A stretch of 64,000 nucleotides of DNA from the NCBI RefSeq assembly GCF_000758725.1, contig NZ_CP009428.1, positions 3,720,001 to 3,784,000 on the forward strand. The letters run 5' to 3'. The position numbers and the translations under genes are program-made. This DNA comes from Paenibacillus odorifer. GTDB lineage: Bacteria; Bacillota; Bacilli; Paenibacillales; Paenibacillaceae. Shown here piece after piece: positions 35,694-44,236 of the stretch. The number at the start of each line of letters is the position of its first letter. The first letter of the stretch is position 1. The notes below the pieces were generated by a model. That model was not told the origin of the DNA. It was given only the letters and a program-made list of their open reading frames with translations, and did not search any database.

Positions 35694-36656
35694 TTATAAT
35701 CTGACACGCGGATCAATAAAGGCATAAATAATGTCAACAAGTAAATTCATAATCATAATCATGGATCCCAGCAGAAATACAGATGTGATGGCGAGCGGAT
35801 AGTCGAAACTGGTAAATGCCGTCTGCATCACCTGACCAAGCGCTGGAATGGCGAAAATTTGCTCCACCCAGATCGTGCCCATCACTGTAAAAGCAAATTG
35901 AGGTCCGATGACGGTTATCATCGCTGTCAGCGAATTTTTGACACCATGCTTAAAAATCATCGGCCAATATTTGACGCCCTTAGCTTTTGCGGTCCGCATA
36001 AAATCCGACCTCATGGTTTCGATCAGACTGCCCCGCATATATCTGGCCACAACACCGACATTTGCCGCAGATAAACAAATAATCGGCAAAATTGCTTGCC
36101 TCCAGTGACCCCATCCCGTTACAGGCAGAATCCCTTGAAACACAACACCAAATAACAAAACCATAATCACCGCGAGAACAAATGCCGGAATGGCCTGACC
36201 CGTCAATGAGATGGTGCTTACAACATAATCGATCCAAGTGTTACGTTTGAGTGCTGCAATAATGCCAAGCGGAACCCCGATAATTACCGAAAGAACAACA
36301 GAACCAAATGCCAAAAGTGTACTGATCGGCAAAGCCTGCTTCAGTTGAGTCGCAATTTGCAAAGACGGATTCTGCATCGAATTACCGAAATCGAAGGTTA
36401 ATTGATGCCATATATACTTCATGATTTGCTGCCACAGCGGTAAATTTAAACCATACCGGCTTTGAAATTGGTCCATGACTTGCTGATAGAGAACAGGGTT
36501 TTGCCCTTGCAGCGGAGCCAGTGCCGTAGCCATGGTATTCGTATTCATGAAACCGCCAGGTGAATAATACATCATGGTATAGCTGACTGAAATGACCAAA
36601 ATTAAAGTGATAATGATTTGTAAAATGCGCTTTGAAATAAATTTCAATATGGTCAA
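35694..36656 (-). CDS. oppB: Oligopeptide ABC transporter, permease OppB
   Basis: A 320-residue permease with the OppB opening KRILQIIITLILVISVSYTMM, the YGLNLPLWQQIMKYI segment, and the coupling loop RTAKAKGVKYWPMIFKHGVKN. About six membrane helices. The TTG start at 36656 has AAGGAGGG seven bases ahead. A small hairpin sits between oppA and this gene. Confidence 0.95.
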   Translation of the reverse strand: MTILKFISKRILQIIITLILVISVSYTMMYYSPGGFMNTNTMATALAPLQGQNPVLYQQVMDQFQSRYGLNLPLWQQIMKYIWHQLTFDFGNSMQNPSLQIATQLKQALPISTLLAFGSVVLSVIIGVPLGIIAALKRNTWIDYVVSTISLTGQAIPAFVLAVIMVLLFGVVFQGILPVTGWGHWRQAILPIICLSAANVGVVARYMRGSLIETMRSDFMRTAKAKGVKYWPMIFKHGVKNSLTAMITVIGPQFAFTVMGTIWVEQIFAIPALGQVMQTAFTSFDYPLAITSVFLLGSMIMIMNLLVDIIYAFIDPRVRL

Positions 36657-36680
36657 ATTCGACCCTCCTTTACCGATTCA

Positions 36681-36702
36681 CGGGCACCATAATTGGCGCC
36701 CG
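36681..36702 (-). other. Intercistronic hairpin between oppA and oppB
   Basis: CGGGCGCC and GGTGCCCG form an eight-pair stem (one G-U) with a six-base loop in the oppA-oppB gap on the transcript. There is no T-run, so RNA protection of the oppA message is more likely than termination. Confidence 0.55.
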
Positions 36703-36731
36703 CGATTGGTAATTATTCAACCCATTTAGGA

Positions 36732-38873
36732 TTATTCTACAGATAAAAGATGCAGCCCATAGAAGTTGCCCCATGCCCAAGGATTTGATTGCACTCCTGT
36801 AATGCCGGGTTTTACCAAGAAGTATTGCTGTTGATAATACAACGGAATAGCATAAGCTTCTTCTAGCAGGTTATTAACTACCTTAGCCGCGATAGGAGCA
36901 GCGTCTTCGACGGTCAGCGCATTTACGAATTGCGCTTGCCACATTCTCAAATCTCTTAAGGTATCGGATTGATAACCGTTGTAGTATACCTGTACATCAA
37001 GTGCATTTTGATTCAACTTGCCACCTGGCGCGTTTGGTGCTACGAAGGTCCAAGCGGTTACAAAGGCGGCATGTTTTTCATCGTTATTTTTAGCATTTTT
37101 CCAAAGATCTACAATCTGTTGCCATTGTTCGGCGGCCGTTGGAAGCCCCGGTTGTTTCAGATAAGGCTGCCAATCCGCAGGCTGCTCTGCTGTCCATTTA
37201 TCCAAAAAGGCGATATCCTCTTTGGCAGCTTTTTCTAATGCTGCCCAGTCGCTCCATTCCACACCGGCGTTCTTATTGTCCGGATCTCCATATTTTTTAA
37301 TGGCCGGTTTATAATAAGTTTCCTTGGTCCAATCCACGAATTGTTTCGTAGCTTCTAATGGAGCATCCAGCGTTCCTATGGAATATAGTTGCTGCGTTGC
37401 ACCCATGTCCAAACTTCCTGGTTCACTCCAGTTTGTTGCGCCCGACGCCAGAATAAAGCCCGGTTTTGCATCGCCCTGAGGTCCGCTGTACTGATAAGCG
37501 TTAAACTGCGCCTCATTGAGCTGAACTAGCTCTGTTTTGATACCAAGATTTTGTTGCAGTAATTGACCTAACGCCAAAGCGATTTGCTCACCCTGAGCAT
37601 CTACTTGCTTGACCCCAACATACAGCGATAAGGTTGGCAGACCTTTACCGCCTTCATAACCGGCATCCTTCAATAATTGTTTGGCTGCCTCGAGATCTTC
37701 CGGAAGTCCTTGCTCCAGTTTTTCCGTTGGCCAACCTGGTGAAGCAAAGATATTGGTCGCCCCGCCCATGCCGTTCAGCACCGATTCTACGATCGGTTTA
37801 CGTTGGATCGCTTTGGCGATAGCCTGGCGCACCTCTTTTTTGTCATATGGAGATTCCGTTGTCGGGTTGCTCCAGAGCAAATATTTGATCGCATAAGTCG
37901 CTGCAGTATACAACTGGGACTTTAGCTCATCCGTTTTCTTCACGTATTGTAAATCAGACGCGCTTTGGATTAGAACAACATCCGCATGGCCGGACATATA
38001 ATCCTCCACCGGCACGGTTGTTGCCGGAAGAACATGGATGGTCTCTACATTGCCGTGATTAAGCTGGCCAGCTGCACCTACATAATTCGGATTGCTCACC
38101 ATGACGAGTTCACCGTTTGGTGTAAAAGATTTAACCATGTAAGGGCCATTGCTCACAAAATTCCCCGGTTCAAACCACTTACCAGGGTTCGCTTCGACCG
38201 CTTTAGGATTCATAGGCATCGACCCGGAAAGAACCATATCACCCAAAATCGCGTGAGGCAGCGTGGTCGTAATTTCCAGAGTGTAATCATCAACTACTTT
38301 TAGACCAACTTCTTCTTTACTTACAGATCCGGCATGGTATGCATATCCGTTCTTCACAAAATTAAGCACGCTTAGCCAAAGTTGTGCGGTTGTGTTAGCT
38401 GGATCCAATTGATACATATAAGAAAAATAAAAATCATGGGCGGTCACAGGATCGCCGTTAGACCATTTGGCATCTTTACGGAGGGTAAATGTCCAAGTTT
38501 TTTTGTCGTCGGAGACGGTATAACCTGTCGCAATTTTCGGAACGATTTCATTATCCTGATTGTAGCCATAAAGCCCTTCGAGCAAAGTTCCTTGCCCTAC
38601 CAGAATTTGTCCTTGCCATTGTGTAGGATCAAGCGTCGGGATCTTTGGATTGAAAACGGTTACCGAACTTCCCGCCTTAATTTCAAGATCAGCAGCACCT
38701 TCATTCTTAACTGCCGTTTGACCCACATCACTGGTTGCTTTTACCGAAGTATTGCTATTGCCTGCAGCATTTTTACCGTTCTCATTGGCACTATTAGAGG
38801 AATTACTGCAAGCAGTCACAGATAACAAAGAAAATGACAGAAGTAGAGCTAAGAACGCGTTCTTTTTTTTCAT
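36732..38873 (-). CDS. oppA: Oligopeptide-binding lipoprotein OppA (large form)
   Basis: A family-5 extracellular solute-binding protein with lipobox SVTACSN, then a Ser/Asn-rich tether. Family marks: IPTLDPTQWQG, LLEGLYGYNQDN, KTWTFTLRKDAKWSNGDPVTAHDF and SNGPYMVKSFTPNGELVMVSNP. At about 713 residues it is clearly longer than usual OppA/DppA proteins (about 540-600), with additional sequence around residues 480-620. The start is set at ATG 38873; TTG 38879 is closer to the GAGGGGG site and could be used. It leads the oppABCDF operon and would select the imported peptide. Confidence 0.92.
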   Translation of the reverse strand: MKKKNAFLALLLSFSLLSVTACSNSSNSANENGKNAAGNSNTSVKATSDVGQTAVKNEGAADLEIKAGSSVTVFNPKIPTLDPTQWQGQILVGQGTLLEGLYGYNQDNEIVPKIATGYTVSDDKKTWTFTLRKDAKWSNGDPVTAHDFYFSYMYQLDPANTTAQLWLSVLNFVKNGYAYHAGSVSKEEVGLKVVDDYTLEITTTLPHAILGDMVLSGSMPMNPKAVEANPGKWFEPGNFVSNGPYMVKSFTPNGELVMVSNPNYVGAAGQLNHGNVETIHVLPATTVPVEDYMSGHADVVLIQSASDLQYVKKTDELKSQLYTAATYAIKYLLWSNPTTESPYDKKEVRQAIAKAIQRKPIVESVLNGMGGATNIFASPGWPTEKLEQGLPEDLEAAKQLLKDAGYEGGKGLPTLSLYVGVKQVDAQGEQIALALGQLLQQNLGIKTELVQLNEAQFNAYQYSGPQGDAKPGFILASGATNWSEPGSLDMGATQQLYSIGTLDAPLEATKQFVDWTKETYYKPAIKKYGDPDNKNAGVEWSDWAALEKAAKEDIAFLDKWTAEQPADWQPYLKQPGLPTAAEQWQQIVDLWKNAKNNDEKHAAFVTAWTFVAPNAPGGKLNQNALDVQVYYNGYQSDTLRDLRMWQAQFVNALTVEDAAPIAAKVVNNLLEEAYAIPLYYQQQYFLVKPGITGVQSNPWAWGNFYGLHLLSVE

Positions 38874-38939
38874 CCTCAAGTGAACCCCCTCGTACATAGT
38901 CATGAATCTAAAAAATAACATTTTATTTTTTGTTATCTA

Positions 38940-39290
38940 TGATGTTATCTTTCACCTTCTCATGTTTTGCCCCCCTAAATTTAAACTCAGATGTTTGTTT
39001 GTGAACTTTCGAATATCTTCTTTTGAATTTCACTTAGAAAACTAAGAGTAATCGCTTACATTCTAAAATTTTCCACAAAGATTGTCAAGAAAAAATGTTA
39101 CTTTAGTTAGCATAACTCGTTATAATTAATATAACTTATTTGTTGAATATGAATTTTTCGTTAATATTTTATTAGCTTTTTTAGTGTTATTTCGTAAATA
39201 ACACTAACTTATTGACGAATTTTAGCTTATTTCTTGTAATGCTGTTATAAACGCTATAGAAGAACAGTTCTATGAGTTCCATAGAACATA
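38940..39290. other. AT-rich upstream region of the opp operon with two hairpins
   Basis: No gene is supportable here. The stretch is very AT-rich and must hold the opp promoter. It contains TTAGTGTTATTT and AAATAACACTAA as a perfect 12-bp stem with three-base loop (39181-39207), and GTTCTATG/CATAGAAC with five-base loop (39267-39287). Neither has a terminator T-run. They may be regulator sites, but nothing identifies the protein. Confidence 0.5.
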
Positions 39291-39291
39291 A

Positions 39292-39341
39292 TAAAAAGAG
39301 TGTATCCCAGCAGTCATTTTATGACCTTTGGGATACACTCT
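39292..39341 (-). terminator. Terminator of the nmrA-like operon
   Basis: AGAGTGTATCCCA and TGGGATACACTCT pair perfectly; on the minus strand TTTTTATT follows. It lies about 70 bp past the stop of the NmrA-like gene. Confidence 0.9.
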
Positions 39342-39414
39342 GAACCATTGAGATATGGGAATCGGAATAAAATACTGCTATCGATACAAATATCAGAATA
39401 GGTGGACTCCGCCT

Positions 39415-40281
39415 CTACCGGAAATTATCTATACACTCATGTAGAAAGGCGTCTAGTGTGCGTGGATCTCTGCCGAGCAAACGCTTCACAGTGTCATTTG
39501 GACTTTCTGGCACCATCCTAGACATGGTTTGAATTTCCACAACGTGGTTCGCGAGCCAAGGAGGCAGATTCCCATGCTCAATAAGATTACGGAGTAGTAC
39601 TTGAGGTTCCATGTTGATGTAACTTATCGGCCGATTAAGCAGGGCAGATAGTCGACTCGCGATCTGGGGATAACTGAAAATCTCCGAACCAGTAAGCGTA
39701 TATATATGGCCTGATACCTTGTGGTTGGTCAGAACTTCTGCGGCAACGTCTGCAATATCGCGACAGTCAATAAAGTTACACGGTGAAACGCCCATAGAGC
39801 CGAAGAAAACATTTTGGGTTGTGATCGTTGGTGCAAAGCGCATTAAATTTTGCATGAACGCATAAGGGCGCAATACGGTATGGGTGATACCCGATTCCCT
39901 CAACGTGTTCTCAATTTCTTGATGCCAGCCCGCCACTGCCACTGGAGAGCTCTGCTCAAAAGCTGGACTGGATATTTTTACGATGTGTTTGATTCCAGAT
40001 TCGGTGGCAATCTGAATGATTGAGGTTTCCAATTCGATTTGTCTTGGACTGTTGGACATGGCAAGGAAGAGCTGGCTAGCACCTGTAAACACACGTCGCA
40101 GCGATTCAGGATCGGAAGCGTCTACCCTTGCGACCTCAGTAGTCGATCGGCCTTTCTCTCCGATTTGATCACGCAACTTCTCTGGCTCTCTGCTCAGCGC
40201 CCTGACAGGTACGCCAAGATCAACCAAACGTTCCAAAAGCGCACTTCCAATCGTACCTGTTGCTCCGATAATAACTATCAT
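39415..40281 (-). CDS. NAD(P)-binding NmrA/SDR-like oxidoreductase
   Basis: A 288-residue atypical short-chain-dehydrogenase fold protein. The dinucleotide loop is IIGATGTIGSALLERL at the extreme N-terminus, followed by VRALSREPEKL, DASDPESL and VLRPYAFMQNL; FIDCRDIADVAAEVL is typical of the NmrA/QOR2-like group. Some members are quinone reductases, others redox sensors. AAAAGGAG precedes the start. It follows a membrane-protein gene after two bases and both lie behind a MarR-type operator, suggesting a role in electrophile or quinone stress. Confidence 0.88.
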   Translation of the reverse strand: MIVIIGATGTIGSALLERLVDLGVPVRALSREPEKLRDQIGEKGRSTTEVARVDASDPESLRRVFTGASQLFLAMSNSPRQIELETSIIQIATESGIKHIVKISSPAFEQSSPVAVAGWHQEIENTLRESGITHTVLRPYAFMQNLMRFAPTITTQNVFFGSMGVSPCNFIDCRDIADVAAEVLTNHKVSGHIYTLTGSEIFSYPQIASRLSALLNRPISYINMEPQVLLRNLIEHGNLPPWLANHVVEIQTMSRMVPESPNDTVKRLLGRDPRTLDAFLHECIDNFR

Positions 40282-40283
40282 TT

Positions 40284-40787
40284 TTATCTTCTCCTTTTGG
40301 ATGAAAAATTAGTTGTGAAGGCAAGTCGCCACCGCCATGTCACTATCGTGCTCGCTATGAATCCAGACAACGGGAAATCGATCCAGACACGATTTACCCA
40401 GGCCAAGTGATTACTCGGAATCATAATTTCTACTACAACAGATGTCACCCATGCAGCGTATAGCCCAAATGAGGACCCGGCCATTGCGAATACCCCTACC
40501 ACAACCAAGTGAGGTGCACCGATGACCCATCGCAAACGGCCCACTCGGCTGTGCAACAAAAGTCCAATCATCAAGGCCATCAAGGCCGATGCACCGCCAA
40601 TAGTAGTCAACGCCGCTATTTGAAGCCCCCTATCTACAGTAACCAATCCCCCGATCCCTGCCATAATGGCAGGAGCAGCATAGGCCATTACAACTTCACG
40701 CCATAGTACAAAAGTCTTTTTCTTGGAACCAACAGCCTTGATGCTGTAAACATCTTCTGTCTGATTCGGGTATTTCATCTGGTTCAT
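40284..40787 (-). CDS. Four-helix membrane protein of unknown function
   Basis: A 167-residue protein with about four hydrophobic helices between residues 30 and 155 (AYAAPAIMAGIGGLVTV, LTTIGGASALMALMIGLLL, VIGAPHLVVVGVFAMAG, FPLSGFIASTIVTW). The tail is basic (SSKRRR). I do not recognise the family. GGGAGC stands before the start. It is transcribed ahead of the NmrA-like gene with two bases between them, and its promoter bears the palindrome at 40839-40860. Confidence 0.75.
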   Translation of the reverse strand: MNQMKYPNQTEDVYSIKAVGSKKKTFVLWREVVMAYAAPAIMAGIGGLVTVDRGLQIAALTTIGGASALMALMIGLLLHSRVGRLRWVIGAPHLVVVGVFAMAGSSFGLYAAWVTSVVVEIMIPSNHLAWVNRVWIDFPLSGFIASTIVTWRWRLAFTTNFSSKRRR

Positions 40788-40838
40788 TTAGTTGCTCCCT
40801 TCTTCTTTGAAATAGTTCAACGATTGATTTCAGTAAAT

Positions 40839-40860
40839 TATAATTAGGCACCTAACTATA
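40839..40860. promoter_or_regulatory. MarR-type operator in the promoter of the membrane-protein/nmrA operon
   Basis: TATAATTAGG and CCTAACTATA form a 22-bp dyad with nine of ten pairs matching and a two-base centre. On the minus strand the -10 TATAAT (40842-40837) overlaps its edge, so binding should repress. The CCTAACTA half recurs just upstream of the nearby marR gene. Confidence 0.6.
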
Positions 40861-40896
40861 TAAGAGTAAAAAAAGGCTAGCTTCACTAGCCCAATT

Positions 40897-41463
40897 CTAC
40901 TCATTACTGATGTTTCCCTTTGGTTTCGAGCCTAATTCGCCCGTAAGTGCTGAAATGCCCTGTGTAACTCGACCCAGCAAGTCGAGAAATACGCTGCGTT
41001 CTTCGATGTTGAGCAACCCCACCATCGCTTCCAGCCGAGCGAAATGCTCAGGAGCCATTTCACGGAGCTTCTTCGCTCCTTCTTCCGTTAAAACGACTGA
41101 TTTCTGACGGCCATCGTCTGAGCTTAATCGCCGAGATACTAGCCCATCTCGTTCAAGAATGTCGATAAGACCAGTCACTGTAGCACGTGTAACGCCTAGA
41201 TGCTCCGCTAATTGCGAAGGCAACTCTTCTCCTTCGTTATCTTCAAGATCTGCCAATAAACGATAACGCCCTGTTGATAAACCGAATCTAGAGAAATGAA
41301 TCTCAGAGGCGTGTCCAAGCATGGCTCCCGCTGCCATTAGCCTAGACGCGACGAGTATAGCCTGTGCGTCTATGTCTAGGTTATAACGATCAATCTGACG
41401 CTTGGATTGTACAAGCGAGGGAATAGCCTCAATGTCGTTTATTTTTTTATTATTGTTGTTCAT
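40897..41463 (-). CDS. MarR-family transcriptional regulator
   Basis: A 188-residue winged-helix dimer protein. The core is ELPSQLAEHLGVTRATVTGLIDILERDGLVSRRLSSDDGRQKSVVLTEEG, a textbook MarR recognition helix and wing with the DxR motif. Long N- and C-terminal extensions supply dimer helices. The ribosome site is weak; the ATG at 41463 sits a few bases from a palindrome at 41468-41487, so self-repression could also hinder translation. It likely controls the adjacent membrane-protein/nmrA operon, which carries a similar site. Confidence 0.9.
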   Translation of the reverse strand: MNNNNKKINDIEAIPSLVQSKRQIDRYNLDIDAQAILVASRLMAAGAMLGHASEIHFSRFGLSTGRYRLLADLEDNEGEELPSQLAEHLGVTRATVTGLIDILERDGLVSRRLSSDDGRQKSVVLTEEGAKKLREMAPEHFARLEAMVGLLNIEERSVFLDLLGRVTQGISALTGELGSKPKGNISNE

Positions 41464-41467
41464 ATAT

Positions 41468-41487
41468 GTAGTATGGTCCCTAACTAC
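41468..41487. promoter_or_regulatory. MarR-type operator upstream of marR
   Basis: GTAGTATGG and CCTAACTAC form a 20-bp dyad (seven of nine pairs) four bases before the marR start codon. The right half matches the operator of the neighbouring operon (CCTAACTA). Autoregulation is inferred. Confidence 0.55.
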
Positions 41488-41597
41488 TTTTGTGTCAACT
41501 CATTTTTTTATAACTCGTCAACCCTGGAGTTATACAGTTGGATTTGGTTGTAACTCTATATTTCTCCCAAAGCTCGATCAATCGACCTTCAAGCTCT

Positions 41598-41789
41598 TCA
41601 ATTCAAGAGGTCCTTTGCAACAAAATCTGTTGATGCTAGCTCATACCATGTGTGACGATAATTTTCCAGAGACTGCTTACTCCATCCTGTCTCTACGAGA
41701 ATTCTTTTGGCACCTACAGCTGCAGCTGCAAGCATATCTGTTGAACCTACATCACCAAAACGCGCCGTCGTATAGTGAATATTGTGCTC
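41598..41789 (-). pseudogene. C-terminal remnant of a HAD-superfamily hydrolase gene
   Basis: Read on the minus strand, about 60 codons encode ARFGDVGSTDMLAAAAVGAK, then RILVETGWSKQSLENYRHTW and a short tail before TGA at 41600-41598. This is the motif-IV end of a HAD phosphatase of the histidinol-phosphatase/GmhB-like type (GDVGSTDMLAA, VGAKRILVxTGW). A stop codon lies just upstream and no N-terminal half, start or ribosome site is present, so only a fragment survives. It suggests a deletion in this accessory stretch. Confidence 0.7.
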
Positions 41790-41830
41790 TTATTTTCTAA
41801 AGTAGTAGAAGTTCTGTCCGCATCATTCTA

Positions 41831-42697
41831 CTATTCAAATTTTAACTGAAGCGAATCACAAATTGGCATATAGCCTATCTTTTGATAGATGCTATTAGAT
41901 GTGGGATTTGCTAAGTCCGTATATAAGACGCACTTAATAAACCCTTTATCCAATGCAAGTTGGCTTATTTGCGCCACAATTGAAGTAGCGTAACCCTTTC
42001 CGCGCTCATATGGAGGGGTATAAACAAATGCCACGCCAATTGCCGTCTGCATTTCCCTTGTATATCCTGCCATAGATACGGGTATCCCGTTGTCCTCTAA
42101 AATATAGAGTTTCTTCGATGCTATTCGGTAGAGGTAAGGGTCTGCATCTTGCGGGATGGACATTTCTGTTTTACCATAATTCCCCGCTGCATAAAATGCT
42201 TCAGCCCAGTATGGGAAAAAGTGAATATCCTTTTCATCTAGCAATCGAACGATACCAACCTTTTGAATGTCTGGATTTACTGCAGTAAGTTCATATATAC
42301 GTTGGCTCATCATTGTTTTAAAGGATATTCCCTTGCGCAAGGTATATTCTTTGGCAAAATACTCTGCCAAGGTTTTTTCGGTCATCACACCTGGAATTTC
42401 ACGGTCTTTCAGCCCATCTATCAGACAGTTTATAGCTTCTGGGTTTATTATGTTGTCTGTTGCATAAAGCGTAATATTGTGTAGCGGTGTCATTATGGCG
42501 GTAAGTTGTATGCCCCTAGAATCTGAAATAGTTACCATAAGCCAATTTACAGGGTCACGCCAGTCTGTTTTGTCTTTTCCTTCATGCCCAATTATGATAT
42601 TGCCAAGAGGAATCAAATTTTGTGCTTCATGACGCATCAGCATACCATAGGTATCATTGTAAAACTCATGCACATCCGTATACAACTTGAATTGCAT
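41831..42697 (-). CDS. GNAT-family acetyltransferase behind a T-box
   Basis: A 288-residue protein with a GNAT fold in its last 120 residues: VAFVYTPPYERGKGYATSIVAQIS (acetyl-CoA loop RGKGYA), LYTDLANPTSNSIYQKIGY and a short tail. The first 165 residues form an extra domain (start MQFKLYTDVHEFYNDTYGML), also seen in other two-part GNAT proteins. AAAGGGTG precedes the start. About 115 bp upstream lies a complete T-box leader with terminator, so expression should rise when a particular tRNA is uncharged; the best-fitting specifier is an isoleucine codon. The substrate is unknown. Amino-acid or toxin acetylation would fit. Confidence 0.85.
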   Translation of the reverse strand: MQFKLYTDVHEFYNDTYGMLMRHEAQNLIPLGNIIIGHEGKDKTDWRDPVNWLMVTISDSRGIQLTAIMTPLHNITLYATDNIINPEAINCLIDGLKDREIPGVMTEKTLAEYFAKEYTLRKGISFKTMMSQRIYELTAVNPDIQKVGIVRLLDEKDIHFFPYWAEAFYAAGNYGKTEMSIPQDADPYLYRIASKKLYILEDNGIPVSMAGYTREMQTAIGVAFVYTPPYERGKGYATSIVAQISQLALDKGFIKCVLYTDLANPTSNSIYQKIGYMPICDSLQLKFE

Positions 42698-42812
42698 TGC
42701 AATATCACCCTTTCATCTGCTCAACGTTTTTCCAGATTTTTCGAACTAATCGTTCTTCTTACAGTTTGTTGATTTTTCGCCTGCCAATTTAATAATTAAT
42801 TAATGAAGACGC

Positions 42813-43058
42813 AAAAAACCCCATCCCATTAGGGACGGAGTTGCTCCGCGTTACCACCCTGATTGACGTTTATAATAAACGCCCTCTTAGCCATCGTCCA
42901 ACAACGATGCTTCTTTGTAACGGTAGAATCCCGGTCCCATCTACTATAATTCGGGGGACAGCTCTGAGGTGATTTTTTGATTCGGATATCCGCTGCCTCG
43001 CACCAACCGGCAGTTCTCTGAACGGCGTTTCCAGATCTAATTGTCCTCTTCATCGCAT
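42813..43058 (-). ncRNA. T-box leader (likely tRNA-Ile specific) of the GNAT gene
   Basis: On the minus strand the parts occur in order: Stem I opening GCGATGAAGAGGACA, AGAGA-containing arm, apical GGTTGGTGCGAGGCAG, a specifier region ending AAAAAATCACCTC, and the T-box proper AGGGTGGTAACGCG (42860-42847). It ends in an intrinsic terminator, CTCCGTCCC/GGGATGGGG then TTTTTT (42840-42813). Specifier choice: GAGG (5') pairs with CCTC (3'), which puts ATC (42973-42971) in the reading position followed by the usual purine. The same reasoning gives CCT for the proS T-box in this window, supporting the reading. Confidence 0.88.
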
Positions 43059-43243
43059 TTGGTAATTATTAATTAAGTTTAATATAAGATAATAGGAATA
43101 TTCTGTCAATAACTCAAACAACAATAGGGATCTCTAAACTTATATTGCTTCTAAAGCAGATAATCCAACTAATCATGCGACTATATGATTGCGGAGACTA
43201 CACTACAGTCTGCTTATTTTCTTCATCAACACATAGCACCTGC

Positions 43244-44236
43244 TTAATCTGTTTCGATTAGCTTGGAGGTCAACTTCACTACTGGCCTGATATACTTCAA
43301 AAACCGCTCCGGATCGTGATAAACGTAATGGATTCTCCCAGGGGAAGTATCAAAGCAGTAACCAGTGTCTGCAAAATTAAAAGCTGCCATTGCCCTTTCC
43401 ATCTTTTCCTCTACACTACGATTTTCCTGTTCATAATTGAATGGCCCATGTTCAAAAACAATATACTCGGCTTCGAGAACATCAATCATAAGCATTTGTG
43501 GAGGTACTTCACCTTTATAATCAAGAGGAAGACGTACACCAAAACACTCTGTACGTGGAATACCCCAATCGCAGAGTCTGCCATCCGGGTCATTAATGTA
43601 AGCCATAATCTGACCGCTGCCACCGTTAGATTCACTCCCGCCATCGTCATCCAATTTGCCCTTGATACTATCGAGTAAGCCGCAAATAGTTTCGCAGTCC
43701 TGTCCTGTAATAAGGCTTTGCTTTTGCCAAAAATCCCAATACCCATTACTCTCATAGTTTTTAATGTGCAAAAATTTGTGAGTGGGAATGGTTACAAAAT
43801 AAATGTCAAGATCATCTGTAGATTTCATCATACCAATCTCTCCAAATCCGAAAAAGTAGCGGTCGAAAGAGTTTATTTTTGTACGAAGGGCGACAGGCAT
43901 AGGCCTTTTCCGGTATTCACTTGGAGTTACACCATATGTTCCCTTGAAAGCCCTGGTAAAAGCTTCATGTGATGAAAAACCATAATCAAAAGCAATATCC
44001 AAAATGCTCTTTTCACTATCCCGAACCTCTTTTAGTGCGAAGGCTAATTTTCTATGCCGTAGATAATCCCTAAATTGCATTCCCGATATTTCCTTAAATT
44101 TTCTCGTAGTATGAAATTCGGAATAACCTAACTTGTGAGAAAGAAATCGTAGCGTTATTGCTTCACTGTTACGATTCTTAATACACTCGTCAATTTCATT
44201 AACGATTATTTGGATTTGCTTGTGCCACTCGTACAA
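43244..44236 (-). CDS. AraC-family regulator with C-terminal effector domain
   Basis: A 330-residue regulator with the DNA-binding part first: two helix-turn-helix units in residues 5-115, ending in the AraC signature SILDIAFDYGFSSHEAFTRAFKGTYGVTPSEYR (split here as IAFDYGFSSHEAFTRAFK and GVTPSEYRKR). The remaining 215 residues look like a GyrI/SoxS-like small-molecule-binding domain (VTIPTHKFLHIKNYESNGY, EYIVFEHGPF). Translation seems to begin at TTG 44236, 11 bases after GAGGTG. No target gene is obvious; self-control or a distant regulon is possible. Confidence 0.85.
   Translation of the reverse strand: MYEWHKQIQIIVNEIDECIKNRNSEAITLRFLSHKLGYSEFHTTRKFKEISGMQFRDYLRHRKLAFALKEVRDSEKSILDIAFDYGFSSHEAFTRAFKGTYGVTPSEYRKRPMPVALRTKINSFDRYFFGFGEIGMMKSTDDLDIYFVTIPTHKFLHIKNYESNGYWDFWQKQSLITGQDCETICGLLDSIKGKLDDDGGSESNGGSGQIMAYINDPDGRLCDWGIPRTECFGVRLPLDYKGEVPPQMLMIDVLEAEYIVFEHGPFNYEQENRSVEEKMERAMAAFNFADTGYCFDTSPGRIHYVYHDPERFLKYIRPVVKLTSKLIETD

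Noticed and set aside
42829-43053. 74-codon minus-strand open frame over the T-box
   Set aside because: The stretch is fully explained as a T-box leader RNA; the frame has no ribosome site.
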